Below are positions 14,180 through 25,468 of a stretch of DNA of 64,000 nt, in pieces (position 1 is the first letter of the stretch; each line of letters opens with the position of its first letter). A program made the position numbers and the translations under genes. The notes under the pieces were generated by a model. The model was not told where the DNA came from and made no database searches. It saw only the letters and a program-made list of their open reading frames with translations. Origin of the DNA: Clitopilus passeckerianus (taxonomy: Eukaryota > Basidiomycota > Agaricomycetes > Agaricales > Entolomataceae); NCBI GenBank assembly GCA_944990035.1, contig CALYLX010000152.1:434001-498000 (forward strand), given 5' to 3'.

Positions 14180-16099
14180 ATGCCAGTGAGTGCCTAGGCT
14201 GGGCGCCCATTACAAATATCACTCGTGCTGATTTCACTATCTCACCAGAGGCCTCAAGTCAAGCAAACGACACTAGCTATTGATTTCCTTGTTATTGGGG
14301 CAGGACTATCCGGACTAGCATGTGCTGCTGCTTTGCGACGTGTGGGACATAGAGTGCTAGTATTGGAGCGGAATGAGTCCTTGAGGTCGGAGGTAGGTCT
14401 TTCATCGTTGGGTATTCCCAAGCACGAGCTCACGGCAGGCAGAACTCTCAAGGATGCCGAATGCCCCCTAACCTTTCGAAAATCTTCTATCACTGGGGAA
14501 TGCAGGAAGAGCTTCAATCGATATCAATCAAATCCGGAGGCATTGACCTTCTATTGTGTACGTTCCGCCGTCATCCCCTACGAGCCTAAGCCTGTTCTGA
14601 CCATGACAACCTTTACGCAGACGAGTCAGGGGAACGTCTGAGAACACACACTTGGGACGAGGAGATGCTGAAGGACGCTCGAGGCGACTTCGTTTTTGCG
14701 CATGTACGTTTCCTAATGCAGCTATAGACCGCCGGTTCATGCCCGAGACTAACGGCTATTCGAACAGTACCCCGACCTTCAGAAGATGCTCTTCGACAAG
14801 CTTGTCTCGTTGGGCGGCGAAGTTCGATTCAACTGTCAAGTTACCTCGGTTGATCCGGAAGCCAGAAGAGTAGTATTGGCCTCGGGTGAATCACTATCAG
14901 CCGATGTCATAATTGGTGCCGACGGGGTATCGGGTATGTGCAGGAAGTTGCTAAACGACGATGAGGAGGAAGAGCCTGAACACTGGAAGAATATGTACAG
15001 GTGAGGAATTCCCTTCCAGCGCTGATATTCATCTTCTGATCGTCATCTACTAGTGCGATCATTCCTAAGTCCGCCATTCTTCAGGAAGAATCCCTCAGGT
15101 ATCTCTATAGATATGAGCATGTACGTTGCCATTTCTAGTTCGGCCGAGCTTGCCACTGACAGAATCTTACAGACCTCGATGTTTTCATGGTTCGGTGAAG
15201 AACGTGCTGCCCTGGGATTCCCTATGGTATGTGTCCCTGGAATGAACATTGTATCGCACCCGTCCCTGAACTCATTTCTCCAGGGTGGATCATCGGAGGA
15301 CTTCTGCTTGTTTGTGTACAGCCCTGTTGACCACCAAGAGGGCGCCTGGGACGAAAAGGTTGCAAGAAAGGGATTCAATAAACTCCTTTCCGCTGGCAAC
15401 CCTATGTGAGTTATTTATACTTGCCCAATGTTATCATCGGGCTAATTCATTAAATCCCCAGACTAAGAAAACTCTGCCAACTGGCCCAGGATCCAGTGTG
15501 TGTCCCCGTCAACAAGTACCCCAAGTTTGAGGACTGGGTGCACGACGACGGTCGTATGATCGTCATCGGTGAGGCGGCTCATCCCCTTCCTGTAAGAACC
15601 ATCCACTACCGCTCAACAGTGCTCATGCTGACTCAATCTTCAGCCTGGCTCCATCCAGCAATGTGCCATGGCCATTGAAGACGGCGCCGTCCTCGCCAAA
15701 CTCTTCTCGCACCTCCGCACAGAGGACCAGATACCCTCATTCCTATACGCCTTCCAAGACCTCCGCCAACCCCATGTTGATGCCGTCTACGGCAAAGAGC
15801 TAGGGGACATCGGCTTCATGACTCTCCCATCCGACAATCCCATGGCACAAGGCCGTAACGCACTGATGAGGGGGAAGCGCGACCGAGGCGAGGACGTTCT
15901 GAGCGCGTCTAGCCCCGACCAGGAGGTGACGCAATGGACTGAGATCAAGGACATCTTTGGATACGACGCAGAGGACGAGGCCGACAACTGGTGGGTCGAG
16001 TGGGGTCTATTGAGGGAGAGAGCGAAGGGCACGCATCTACCCTGCAGCTTCCTCCCATCACTACACATCGAGAAGCAGGTTGCCGCTTCTGCGTTCTGA
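14180..16099 (+). CDS. FAD-dependent monooxygenase (salicylate hydroxylase-like)
   Basis: Class A flavoprotein monooxygenase using NAD(P)H and O2, probably on an aromatic substrate. Seen: a tiny first exon (ATG CCA, 14180-14185) followed by an intron; the Rossmann motif VIGAGLSGLACAAAL; the family segment MPNAPNLSKIFYHWGMQEEL after the second intron; the DG motif VIIGADGVSG; and the flavin-binding stretch VIGEAAHPLPPGSIQQCAMA, assembled across an intron at about 15592-15641. Glu replaces the more usual Asp in GDAAHP. About ten exons; ends at 16099. Substrate cannot be told from sequence. The nearest neighbours (GUP1 and the RD-rich gene) give no pathway hint. Salicylate hydroxylase, 6-hydroxynicotinate or kynurenine-type monooxygenases are alternatives. 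Confidence 0.9.
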
Positions 16100-16601
16100 G
16101 GCTAGAACCTCCCCCACACTGGCATATGTTTTCCTGCTTTGATGCAAGGATTTGCAGCCGTGCTAGACCCTGGCGAGTCTTCGCCTTCTCAACATTCGGA
16201 CTTCCCCATCCACTGGCAGCTTCTTGATGATGATGCCCTTCACCCTCATTTCTGCATTTCTCTCATACCATGTTACGTTATGTCGTCGTCCTTTCTCTTC
16301 TCTTCTCTGGAACTGTAGGCAATATACCTGTGCATAACGGCATTTCTGCATTAATCTTAAACCACTCTATACCATGACACATGTAGTTCTGGGGGATATT
16401 CTTTACTTTGCAAGAAACTGTATAATTTCATTCTCATCATGTAATAAAAGAAACACATTGAAGCATTGTCATCAGAAATCGTGTCTGAATAAAAGTAAAA
16501 TGGCATGAAGGTATCATAGAGGGAGTAAATAGGTGCAATAAATCAAGATGAAATCGTAGCCAAAAGAACAGAATACCACTGGCACTGTCCTCCCCGTGGT
16601 G
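16100..16601. other. Convergent 3' spacer
   Basis: 500 bp between the tails of the plus-strand monooxygenase and the minus-strand RD-rich gene. It is AT-rich with AATAAAAG-like signals near 16443 and 16488, consistent with polyadenylation from both sides. No gene seen. Confidence 0.55.
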
Positions 16602-18968
16602 TCACCTCACCGCAACTCTCTTCCCCTTCTTCAAGCCCGTAACATCCCCCCTCCCTCCGAAAACTGACGAGAGATCCTCGTGGAATCTGGACCGAGGTTC
16701 ATACTGTCTTGTAAGTCTGCGAGAAGGAGGAGGGATCATTAACGGCGGCTCCTCATCTTCAACATCAATCGCCTGCTGACCTTGAGGTAACGTAGTCATC
16801 AACTCAGGCGGATACCGCGAGTCCATAACACTGCCATTCAGACTGCGAGGTCGCGACGGCGGGTTGCTGTGCCCGCCGCCTACGCCATGGTGTGTGCTCC
16901 CCCCAGCACCGAGGTGGGGTTGAACATGAAGAACGGAATGTCGCTCATCACCGTGCGTGTCTGGATAGGGGACAACGGTAGGTGCGTTCATCACAGGAGG
17001 ATATCCACCTGCAGCTTCAGCTAGACCAGCTGGAGCCTCTGGGGGAGGATGGCCGCTGCGATGATGATACTCAAGGGAAGGCTCTCTCCTGTGACGATCT
17101 CCTCGGGACCGTTCCTCCCTTTCTCGCTCCTTCTCCCTCTCCCGTCTCTCGCGATGACGCTCCTCCCGCTCCCTGTCCCTGTCCTTGTCCCTAGGTCGGT
17201 CTTCTCGTCGGCGGTCATCGTCACGGTATGACCTATCCTTGTAGGATCGATCTCGGTCGCGATCGTAGTACTTATCGCCATCCCTTTCCCGCCTCTCCCT
17301 GCGTTCTCGGTCGCGATAATAGTCGTCCCGAGAATCTCCATAGCGGTACTTGTCCCGGTGCCGAGGAGACTCTTCGTAGGATCGGCCGTTCTCATCATAC
17401 CCATCCCTCCGCCGCCGAGATTCATACTCCTTCTCCCTCTCTTCTCTTTCTCTCCTCCTCCTCTCGCGGTCACGCTCCCTCTCCTCCCTATACTCCCTGC
17501 TCCTCGAATCCGTATACTCTCCCCTGTCCCTGGACCGATCTCGCTCTCGGTATTTGTCCTCCCTCTCCCTATCTTTATACTTGTCTTCTCGGTCTCTGTC
17601 CCGGTATTTGTCGTCCCTCTCTCTATCACGATCCCGGTACTTGTACTTGTCCCGGTCTCGTTCCTTTTCTCGCTCCCGGTCACTGCTGCTTCGGTACCTG
17701 TCCTTGTACCGAGGATCGTCTTTGTATCGATCATCTCGATGCCGCTCACTGCGATATGGGTCGTCCTCCTTTCGGCGATCTCGTTCCCTGTCGCCGCGTG
17801 GGGCAGGAGGTTCTGCAGAGTGCGGAACGGTGGCGTATTTCGTGGCCTGTTTGGGTGTGGAAGGAGGTTTGTCAGTATCTGCTTTCTCTTCTGTCATACC
17901 GAGACAGGCAAAGGACAAGGGATTTAGGAAGTGAGAAAGAGTGAGAGGAACGTGGTCAACAATGAATGAATAGAAAAATGAATAGAACGCGAAAGAACGT
18001 GACAGGGACCTATCGTAACGCACGGTTAAAGAACAACTTACGTGTCTACCTCCGCCAAATTCATTAACATCTTCCAATTTGTAACGGGGTACATTCTACA
18101 AAACGAGAAAGGCAGAACCGAATTTCAATTAGTTCTTGCTGCACAGCCAAGACAAGCACAAGCCCATGACACAACACGTACCTTCGGGACCCCATTCTCC
18201 CTCGCGGTAGCAGCTCTGTCCAGACCCTTGTCCTTCTTCTTGTGGTCATCTCTCAATGACGTTGCACGTCGATGTGTCGAATGTGAATGACCGGAGTCTT
18301 CCCGGTGGACGGAGGGGCTTTGCTGTTGGTATCGCGAGGTCAGTACACGTCGTTTGTGCGTTCATAAGAGTGGAGCAGCACTGACGACAGTAATCGGCGG
18401 AGCTGGTTCGTCGTGTGGTATGCCCAGGTGGTGGGGTTGGTGGGAAGAGCCTGCTATGCTGGTAGGGGCAACTGGAATGGCTAAACCCTGGTAAGCGGCC
18501 TGGAAGGAGCGAAATTCAGTTTATTGACCATGAACAATTCCAACTCGTTTCCGCAAAGCAGGAGCGAAAAACCGACCTTGGTATCGTCCAACAGAACTCG
18601 TGATCTTTCCCGGAATTCTTCTGGAGTGAAAATGCCTTTGTTCCATTTCTTTCCCTTCGGTGCCGAACCTACTAACCTGGAAGCCAAAGTTCAGCCCAAG
18701 TCCTACCCAGACTAGGTATAAGTTATCCAACTTACTCCGCCCATCGTTGATGTAGCAATTCCAGGTGTCCGGGCTCGAACCGGTACTGATATTCGCGATT
18801 ATTGACCATATCTGCAACCTTCGCTAGAAATTTCTGGCCCTCCTGGACGAGCGCCTTTTTCTGTACGATTTCTGCAGTCTCCCCCGGACCATCTTTGCTC
18901 GCTTTCTTCTTGAAGAATCCGAAGGAGAATCCTCCTTTCTTTGCCGTCGGAGTTGTGGGAGATTCCAT
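16602..18968 (-). CDS. RD/RE-rich low-complexity protein with a short folded N-terminus
   Basis: About six exons from ATG 18968 to the stop at 16602, roughly 620 residues; not recognised as a named family. The N-terminus (MESPTTPTAKKGGFSFGFF) leads into about 110 residues that look folded and helical (QKFLAKVADM..., LHQRWAELVG, FTPEEFRERSRVLLDD). A Pro/His linker follows, then about 230 residues almost entirely of Arg/Asp/Glu/Lys/Tyr repeats such as RDRDRERDDKYRDRDRED, and a Pro/Gly-rich tail ending KKGKRVAVR. Such charged mixed-sign tracts occur in nuclear RNA-processing proteins and support condensation or RNP binding; that role is inferred. Splice sites give in-frame joins at each step. 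Other frames across the repeat tract are open only because of the low complexity. Confidence 0.85.
17090..17790 (-). repeat. Degenerate RD/RE/KY-coding low-complexity tract
   Basis: Purine-rich repeats on the minus strand coding for alternating Arg-Asp, Arg-Glu and Lys-Tyr-Arg units. The repeat is at the level of codons and is imperfect, with no single conserved nucleotide unit. It keeps several other frames open by composition alone. Confidence 0.85.
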
Positions 18969-20129
18969 GTTTGGTTCAACTTCCTCCTCCCGTCGTTGTC
19001 GTCAGAGTAATACTTGGTAGAAGGTGGTATATAGCAGCAATAGGACCAGCCAGATCTGCTGCGCAATCACCTGAGGCCTCAGAGCTCGGGCAGGCGTCGT
19101 CGTCGTGCACAGCAATGAAACTGGTCGTTGGTGTAACTTTTCAACAAGGCATTGGAGCGCCTGATGCGGATAAGTCTAATCTGCCAATTGCGTTTTGTTG
19201 ATCACATCACACGCTGTCAGTGAACCTGATCGCGAGTCATAATCAGCAGGCAGATGACGGGCATTGGAACGCGTTTTCAACGTTGCAGATATGATTTCCG
19301 TGGAGGATGGTGATCTGCGACACAGAAATCGATAGCCAAGCCGAAATATTACCAGAGTACCCAGATATACGGAGCTCCGAACAGTCGCAATCGAGCCAAA
19401 CAACGGGAAACTCTGAGTAAACTCGACCAGCCCCCATATTCGAGCAGGGTATTGACTGAGTAGGATAACACCATGTTGCGATTTTTCGTGAAGTGAATTG
19501 TGTAAAGATTTCGAGTTTATGCAAGTCATCAGTGAAAAGGCGTGAGGTTTTTCAATGGGTGATATTGTTGGTTCGAGACCAAGGCATGGGGGAAGGAAGA
19601 CATTGTCAGCTCCGCAACCTGAAGACTGTCCATCCTTTATATCGACATCTGAGACACCATTACAAAGGTTCTCGCTTTGACCGTGCCAGAACAATGACTG
19701 ACAGCACCTCAATTAAGCAGGCAGCTTCCCAAAGAAACGGACATTTTGCTGAAGACAATGCAACACTCTCCGTCAAGTCCATCTCCTCGGCGTCAAGTTC
19801 AGCCCCACCCATTTAGAACGTTCAGCAGCGGGTTCCTCTTATATAAAACTAATTATTTCTCGAAAGAAAGACTCGGACTTGGAGGCTTTCGAGTGCATTC
19901 TATTGATCGCATCAGCGTTTGCGATCGTGTTTTGTGTTCTGGCCAGAGCTACGAGTTTCTTTCCACCACCACCAGCAGCAATTCGGCCCTCAGGTTCAGA
20001 GACCGTATACCTCAGGTCTCAAATTGACAATTGACCAAGACGACATTCTCTATGCTATAAATCCTTTCTTTTCTTAACGACACTTTCTTGAAATTTCAGC
20101 CTGAGGCTAGGAGACCTTTTGGCTCGGAA
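18969..20129. other. Divergent promoter region between RD-rich gene and first MYND gene
   Basis: About 1.16 kb. A minus-strand open frame over 19176-19712 has no domain and I reject it. The right end carries a TATA box at 20056-20062, about 70 bp before the MYND ATG. Confidence 0.5.
20056..20062 (+). promoter_or_regulatory. TATA box of intact MYND gene
   Basis: TATAAAT 68 bp before the ATG at 20130, followed by a pyrimidine-rich stretch (CCTTTCTTTTCTT) typical of fungal initiation regions. Confidence 0.55.
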
Positions 20130-21553
20130 ATGCCTCGCCTTTCATCAGAAGAGCTCGGGAGATGCTCGATCTGTCAGCGGACAAAATCCTTAAACATATG
20201 TTCAAGATGTGGGGAAGTGAGTTATTAGCTGCCTTACGAATGATTCAATGTTGAATTCCTTGGTTTCCTAGCGATTATATTGCTCGCAAGCTTGCCAAAC
20301 AAAGGATTGGGAGTCTCACAAACCTAATTGCAGTAAGTAATCAGTCCCTTTCAGTCTTCTATGGACTTCCGACTATTTTATCAGCGCGGACAACAAGACT
20401 TGATTTAGCCAGCTTCTACGCTGTTCTGGCTATAATGTATACGAGCAGTCAAAGTGGTCGACCTTTCCATATAGTCCTGGAAAGGAGAATTCTGAACGTT
20501 CCAAACTCCCGTGCTGCACCTACAAAGCTGCCAGATGGCTCTCTTGTCAATCTTATCATGCTCGGAGAAGGCATTAATAGGACGGACTCTGGCACCCGGA
20601 TCTGGTGGCCCAGAGCTCCCAACGAAGACGCTATGACCCGTCTCATTCGCCGACTCATCTGGCATGGCTGGCTTGTCCCGAACTACACCATCCTCTGCGT
20701 TTCTCTTCTCCTCACCATGTACGTCCATCCACCTTCGATACCGCCGACTCGGACCAAGGCCAAACCGCGCCCCATAAAGAAACTCGGTCTCAGCTACAAA
20801 GGCATCCCTATTGTCGACTTTGGGATCGCGAAAGGCTCCATCAAGGTGCCTCCCGGGAGTCAATTCGCTTTCTGGCTTGCCCAGGTCGATAAATGGGCCA
20901 TGGATGGGAAGACACAACAGGTTCCGGAAAACCATTATTGGATCTACTTTACCACAATCCTTGGCCACGAACTCATCCTCGATCTCGGGATGAGCACTTA
21001 TGGCCTTGGTCTTGACGTCAGGACTGATTTCTTACCCGAGGGAATCTTCAAACCCGCCGTCCCACGTGTCCCGGCCTACTTCGTCGACAAGCACGTTGCC
21101 GTGGTCGATAACACAATTCGTACGACTAGACAACGATTCTCTGTCCTTCACGATTCTTCGCTTGCCAAGCTTGCTCCTATAAGCCCCTATGGCATATCGA
21201 TGAACGACTACACAATTATTCAAAAGTTCATGCAGAGGGTGAAAGGAGGGCAGGTGATGACGGACGAAGACGTTCTGGTCAGGCGGCAGCTTCCGCTTAA
21301 CTGCGACAGGTTGGCAAAGGTGTTGATGCAGCACTCTTGGGATAGATGGCCCAGGGAAGGGTTAACAGGATATGATCCTATGGACGACCCAATTAAGCCG
21401 ACAAGGGAGTATCTTCCGGTCCTGATGCATCGTCCAGGTATGAGCCAGTGTGCTATTCGCCAGTATTTGAAGCTTTGGATGAAGCAGAAACCCAAAGAGG
21501 GGAGTATACGGAACATGGAGGATGTCGTTAAGGAGTATCGGGGTAGATCCTAA
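20130..21553 (+). CDS. MYND-type zinc-finger protein, intact copy 1
   Basis: About 430 residues in three exons. Exons 1 and 2 encode a complete MYND zinc finger near the N-terminus (CSIC...CSRCGE then RLYCSQACQTKDWESHKPNC), with intron 1 inside the finger and intron 2 just after its last Cys. The large third exon (from about 20385) is a single open frame with blocks shared with the neighbouring copies: YKGIPIVDFGIAKGSIKVPP, a Tyr/Trp-rich YWIYFTTILG, AYFVDKHVAVVDN, TRQRFSVLHD and a C-terminal block ending VVKEYRGRS. No SET domain seen, so a lysine-methyltransferase role is not indicated. MYND fingers bind proline-rich partners; the long domain is unknown to me. It is the only undamaged member of the local family. 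Confidence 0.9.
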
Positions 21554-21875
21554 AGTCATGGGACGAGTCTGCGTGGCTATTTTACGTTCGGCTTGATAAA
21601 TGGTTATACCATTTTGTCAAAGGAGATTCGCGGAGGTTTATTTCTTCTATATTGTTGTGGATTCAAATTGATAAATGTCTTGTCGCATCAGTTTTCGGCG
21701 ACAAGGCGAGGCTCATGATCATGGTTACATTGACGTCCGCCGGGGGACACCGATCTCGGGCGCCTTCTGAAGGCTTCGAATCAGGCGATACTTCTTCCTT
21801 TGGCGTACAGAAGTAATCGTACCATCTAAAAAAGCGAAACTGTGGGAGCGCCCAGTGGGTCTATTTCAAAAGGTC

Positions 21876-22145
21876 ACTGGTCATGAGCCAGCTTCCGGTC
21901 AATTGCGACAAACTGGCGCAAGTATTGAAGCGACGTTCTTGGGACGAATGGCCTACAGAAGGACGGGTGGGATATGATCCCTGGACGATGCGGCTAAGCC
22001 AACGCGGGAGTCTCAACCTACGTTGTCACACCGTCCTGGTATGAACAACTGCAGTGTTCGGGAGTACCTGAAAATTTGGGCGAACCGAAAGCACCCGGCG
22101 GATAGCATACGAAATCTACAGGATGTCACTAGGGAGTATCAATAG
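21876..22145 (+). pseudogene. Relic of a MYND-family gene (C-terminal block only)
   Basis: About 270 bp closely matching the last part of copy 2 (24350-24615), ending in the same VTREYQ-stop. The first about 1.1 kb of the gene, including the zinc finger, is missing. A single C is absent in the GATCCCTGGACGATG stretch near 21980 relative to copy 2, which breaks the frame. The downstream spacer also resembles the copy 2 spacer, so a whole unit once stood here. Confidence 0.8.
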
Positions 22146-23198
22146 AGTTTACCTTAGCAATGTGAAATAAAAAATTTACAACCAAAATCTAACTTATGGG
22201 ATGCCAAGGTGCCTGAATGCCGACGAGAAGCTCCGTAGGAGCGTCACGGTAGCAAAAGGAAGAACACTCATTTCTGTCGCCTGGACTCGAGTGCAGAAAC
22301 AAAATACTTTGTTAATACGTTCTCGGGTGACAACACATATCTTACTCTGATAACCGATTCATTAACTAGATTACACCCGCACTCGACTGCTCTTTGAGTT
22401 TTTTTCTGACACCTCGAAACAACGAACGAACTCTGCAACTTCCCAAAAATTGCCGCCGGATGACTCGTTTTGAATTCTCAGGGTCCGAATATAGCTTGAG
22501 GTACCAGCCTCTGTACTCCTACTAAGATTAGTGTAAGAAAAAGACCTGGAAAAGCAAGAGAAAACGTTGAGAAAACATCCCACCATTCAGTGGGTCAAAC
22601 GGTTTTGACGCGACTTGAGCTCGACCACGTGACACCGGTGATTTCCGAGGACGTTTGAACTTCGGACCTCGGAGTCCTCTTCAACTGACTGTTGACTGAC
22701 TGTCCCCCAGCCAAACTATCGTAGAGAATCAAACGCTCACAGTCTAGGACGTTGAACAATATATGGCCTCTCCGAACTCATAGTACGTGACAAAGCTCAG
22801 AACAAGCCTTAGCGGGCTGCACGGATCAAGGGCTCTAGAACCACAGTCTGGAGCAGCTGCGCCACCTTTGGAACTGAAAGATTCGGTGGCATCCTGAACA
22901 CACTCCAATTGTTGGTACAGGGGTAGAGCTGTGATGTCGGTCACGATGGAACGGGACCGAGCTCTACCGCACACAACCCTGTCCCAATATGGGGTGAACC
23001 TTCAATTGAAACGCAAGTGACGATTTCTATAACCGGCTGACTTGACTCAACTTGACTTCGCCTCTTCAAAAGGCAGCCGAAATGTGACCATACAATGACT
23101 TCATATGACCAATACCAGACTTCGGTTTTAATAGGGACTTCAGACTACCTGGATGCTACCACTTGTCCCCAATCCCTCTTATCCCTTCTAACTTGGAG
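22146..23198 (+). repeat. Spacer repeat unit upstream of MYND copy 2
   Basis: Over most of its length this spacer resembles the one between copies 2 and 3 (24616-25468): both share a GTGAT...GGTTTCCGAGG-type segment, a GGCTCAAGGGCT/TGCGCCACCTTT segment, ACAACCCTGTCCCAAT and CGACGATTTCTATAA, then CTTGACTTCGCCTCTTCA shortly before the next gene. This shows the array spread as gene-plus-spacer units. A 9+5 bp hairpin lies at 22922-22968. No separate gene seen. Confidence 0.75.
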
Positions 23199-24615
23199 AT
23201 GCCCGACAACTTGAGAGAAGCGCTGCGCAAGTGTTCGATCTGTGCGCGCACGGAATCCTTGAAAATCTGTTCGACTTGTGGGAAAGTGAGTATTGGTTCT
23301 TTCTATAAGATAGTTAAATGCTGAGTTCTTCTGGCCCTTCTTAGCGCTTGTATTGTTCGCAAGCCTGCCAAACAAAGGACTGGGAGTCTCACAAACGTGA
23401 TTGCAGTGAGTCAATGTAATTACGTCAACCTTCGAAAGTCTCTTATCATGTCGTCAGAGCGCACGACGAGAATCGACCTCGCCAGCTTTTGTTCCGTTCT
23501 AGCACTAATGTTCAAAGCCTGTCAAACCGGTCGACCACCCCAACTGGGCCTACTCACCCAGATTATGAACATCCCGATTCCCGTTGTGCACCTACGAGAA
23601 CACCGGATGGCTCCCTCGCAACTCTCGTGATGCTACGTGCGGATGTAGAACTCGTCGAGAATCAAGATGGTACGGACAATTGGTGGCCCAATGCTCCAAA
23701 CGATGGTGTTAGAGCCAGACTCTTTCGCCGACTCCTCTGGTATGGCTGGCTGATGCCTAACTACACCATTCTATGCATTACCCTCCTTCTCATGCACATG
23801 CACCCACCATCAATACCACCTACCGAGGATAGCCCCCAGCGCATCAAGAAACTGGGGCTCCACTACAAGGGCATTCCTATCGTCGATTTCGGGATCGCGA
23901 AAGGCTCTATCAAGGTCCCCCCAGGGAGCCGATTCGCCTTCTGGCCTACCCCAGTCGATCGGGGGACTTTGAATGAGTTGATACGGTCGGGGCAAGTTCC
24001 AGAAACACACTATTGGATGTATTTCACTACCATACTCGGCCGTGAACTCATCCTCGACTGTGGCCTGTATACTTACGGCCTTGGTCTCACTTTGAACACT
24101 GCCTTCCTTCCCCAGGGTATTTTTGACCCCGTTGGACTCACCCCAGCCTACTTCGTTGAGGAGCACGTTGCCGTCGTCGATAACCAAATCCGCACGACCA
24201 CGCAGCGCTTCTCAGTCCTTCAAGATCATTCGCTCGCCGAACTCTCGTCAGTGGGCCCTCATGGCATGTCATCAGGTGACCAGGAGATTGTCCTGAGGTT
24301 CAAGGAGAAGGTGAAGGGAGGGGAGGTTACGACGGACGAAACTCGCTGGTCATGAGCCAGATTCCGGTCGACTATGACAAGCTAGCGCAAGTGTTGATGC
24401 AGCGTACTTGGGACAACTGGCCTAAGGACGGACTGGTAGGATACGATCCCCTGGACGATGGAGTTAAGCCAACGCAGGAGTATCGGCCTACATTGTCAAA
24501 TCGTTCAGGTAGGGGGGATTGTACTGTTCGTGAATACCTGGAGATGTGGGTGAACCGGAACCACCCAGCGGAGAGTGTACGAAATTTGCAGGACGTCACT
24601 AGGGAGTATCAATAG
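23199..24615 (+). pseudogene. MYND-family copy 2, frameshifted before the C-terminal block
   Basis: Same three-exon layout as copy 1: ATG 23199, zinc finger CSIC...CSTCGK / RLYCSQACQTKDWESHKRDC, introns at matching places. The main frame stops at 24353-24355 after TTDETRWS. Relative to copy 1 one base is missing after GACGAA; in the shifted frame the C-terminal block continues and ends in the family-typical EYQ-stop at 24615. The upstream 380 codons are otherwise well preserved, so the break is recent, or the shorter protein is still made, or it is a sequencing error. Confidence 0.8.
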
Positions 24616-25468
24616 AGTGTATTAGCAATGTAAAATTCTTCGCTATATCTTCAATCAATAATCCGATTTACGCGTCATTTACATCCGGGCTGCGACCCCG
24701 CCGAACTGGAGAAAGACTATCCAGTCGGACTACTAAATTGCATTGGGCCATCTCACCTCACCCCCGTCGAACGCGTTTGCCAGGACATGAGCATTGAAGG
24801 TTTGAACACGTGATGTCGGTGGTTTCCGAGGGCATGTCAGTTTCTTCACCGATAGGCTACGCTCTAACCAAACCATCGTGGGGACTCAAACGCCTATAGC
24901 CTGGGGTGTCAAAGGAATCTACGGCCTGATTTAACTCGTAAGGCATGTAAATGCGTAGAATCAGCCATTCGCCGCACGCACACTGGCGGCTCAAGGGCTT
25001 TAGAGATACAATCCGGTAAGTTGCGCCACCTTTACTACTGGAAAGTTTCCACCCGGGCCCTGAGCACATTCTTACAACTTTTTTTGAAACAGATTCCTTC
25101 TGTGGCAGGGCTAAAGCTGTGAGGTCAGGGATAAGGGAACGGGGCCCTCTACGGTGCACAACCCTGTCCCAATGTGGGTTGAAACCAAGTTGAAACTTCG
25201 ATGCTTCCACAAGCGACGATTTCTATAAACAGCTTAACTATATGACCACTGGAACTTTGGCCCGACTGGACGTGACTCTACTTGACTTCGCCTCTTCATA
25301 AGGTAGCCGAAATGAAGTAATACGCAGTCTGATGGTACTGTTTTGCAAAGAGAGAAATACAGCGACGAAACAAATGACTTCGGGTGACCAAACCCGGACT
25401 CTGCTTATAACAGCCATGTTCGAGACCACAACTTTATTCAAACTCCTTGCAAACCTATTCACTCGGAG
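24616..25468 (+). repeat. Spacer repeat unit upstream of MYND copy 3
   Basis: Counterpart of the 22146-23198 spacer, about 200 bp shorter and clearly diverged. It shares the blocks listed there, in the same order. No independent gene is seen. Confidence 0.75.

Noticed and set aside
17021..17944. Long open frames on both strands over the RD-rich gene
   Set aside because: They are kept open by the codon-level repeat of the minus-strand gene and encode only Ser/Arg/Leu/Pro runs; the splice-supported minus-strand frame explains the region.
19571..19582. B-box-like GGTTCGAGACC suggesting a tRNA gene
   Set aside because: No matching A box or foldable stems upstream within 80 bp.
19176..19712. 178-codon minus-strand open frame
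   Set aside because: No domain, no supporting splice sites and no conservation with neighbouring units; lies in a divergent promoter region.
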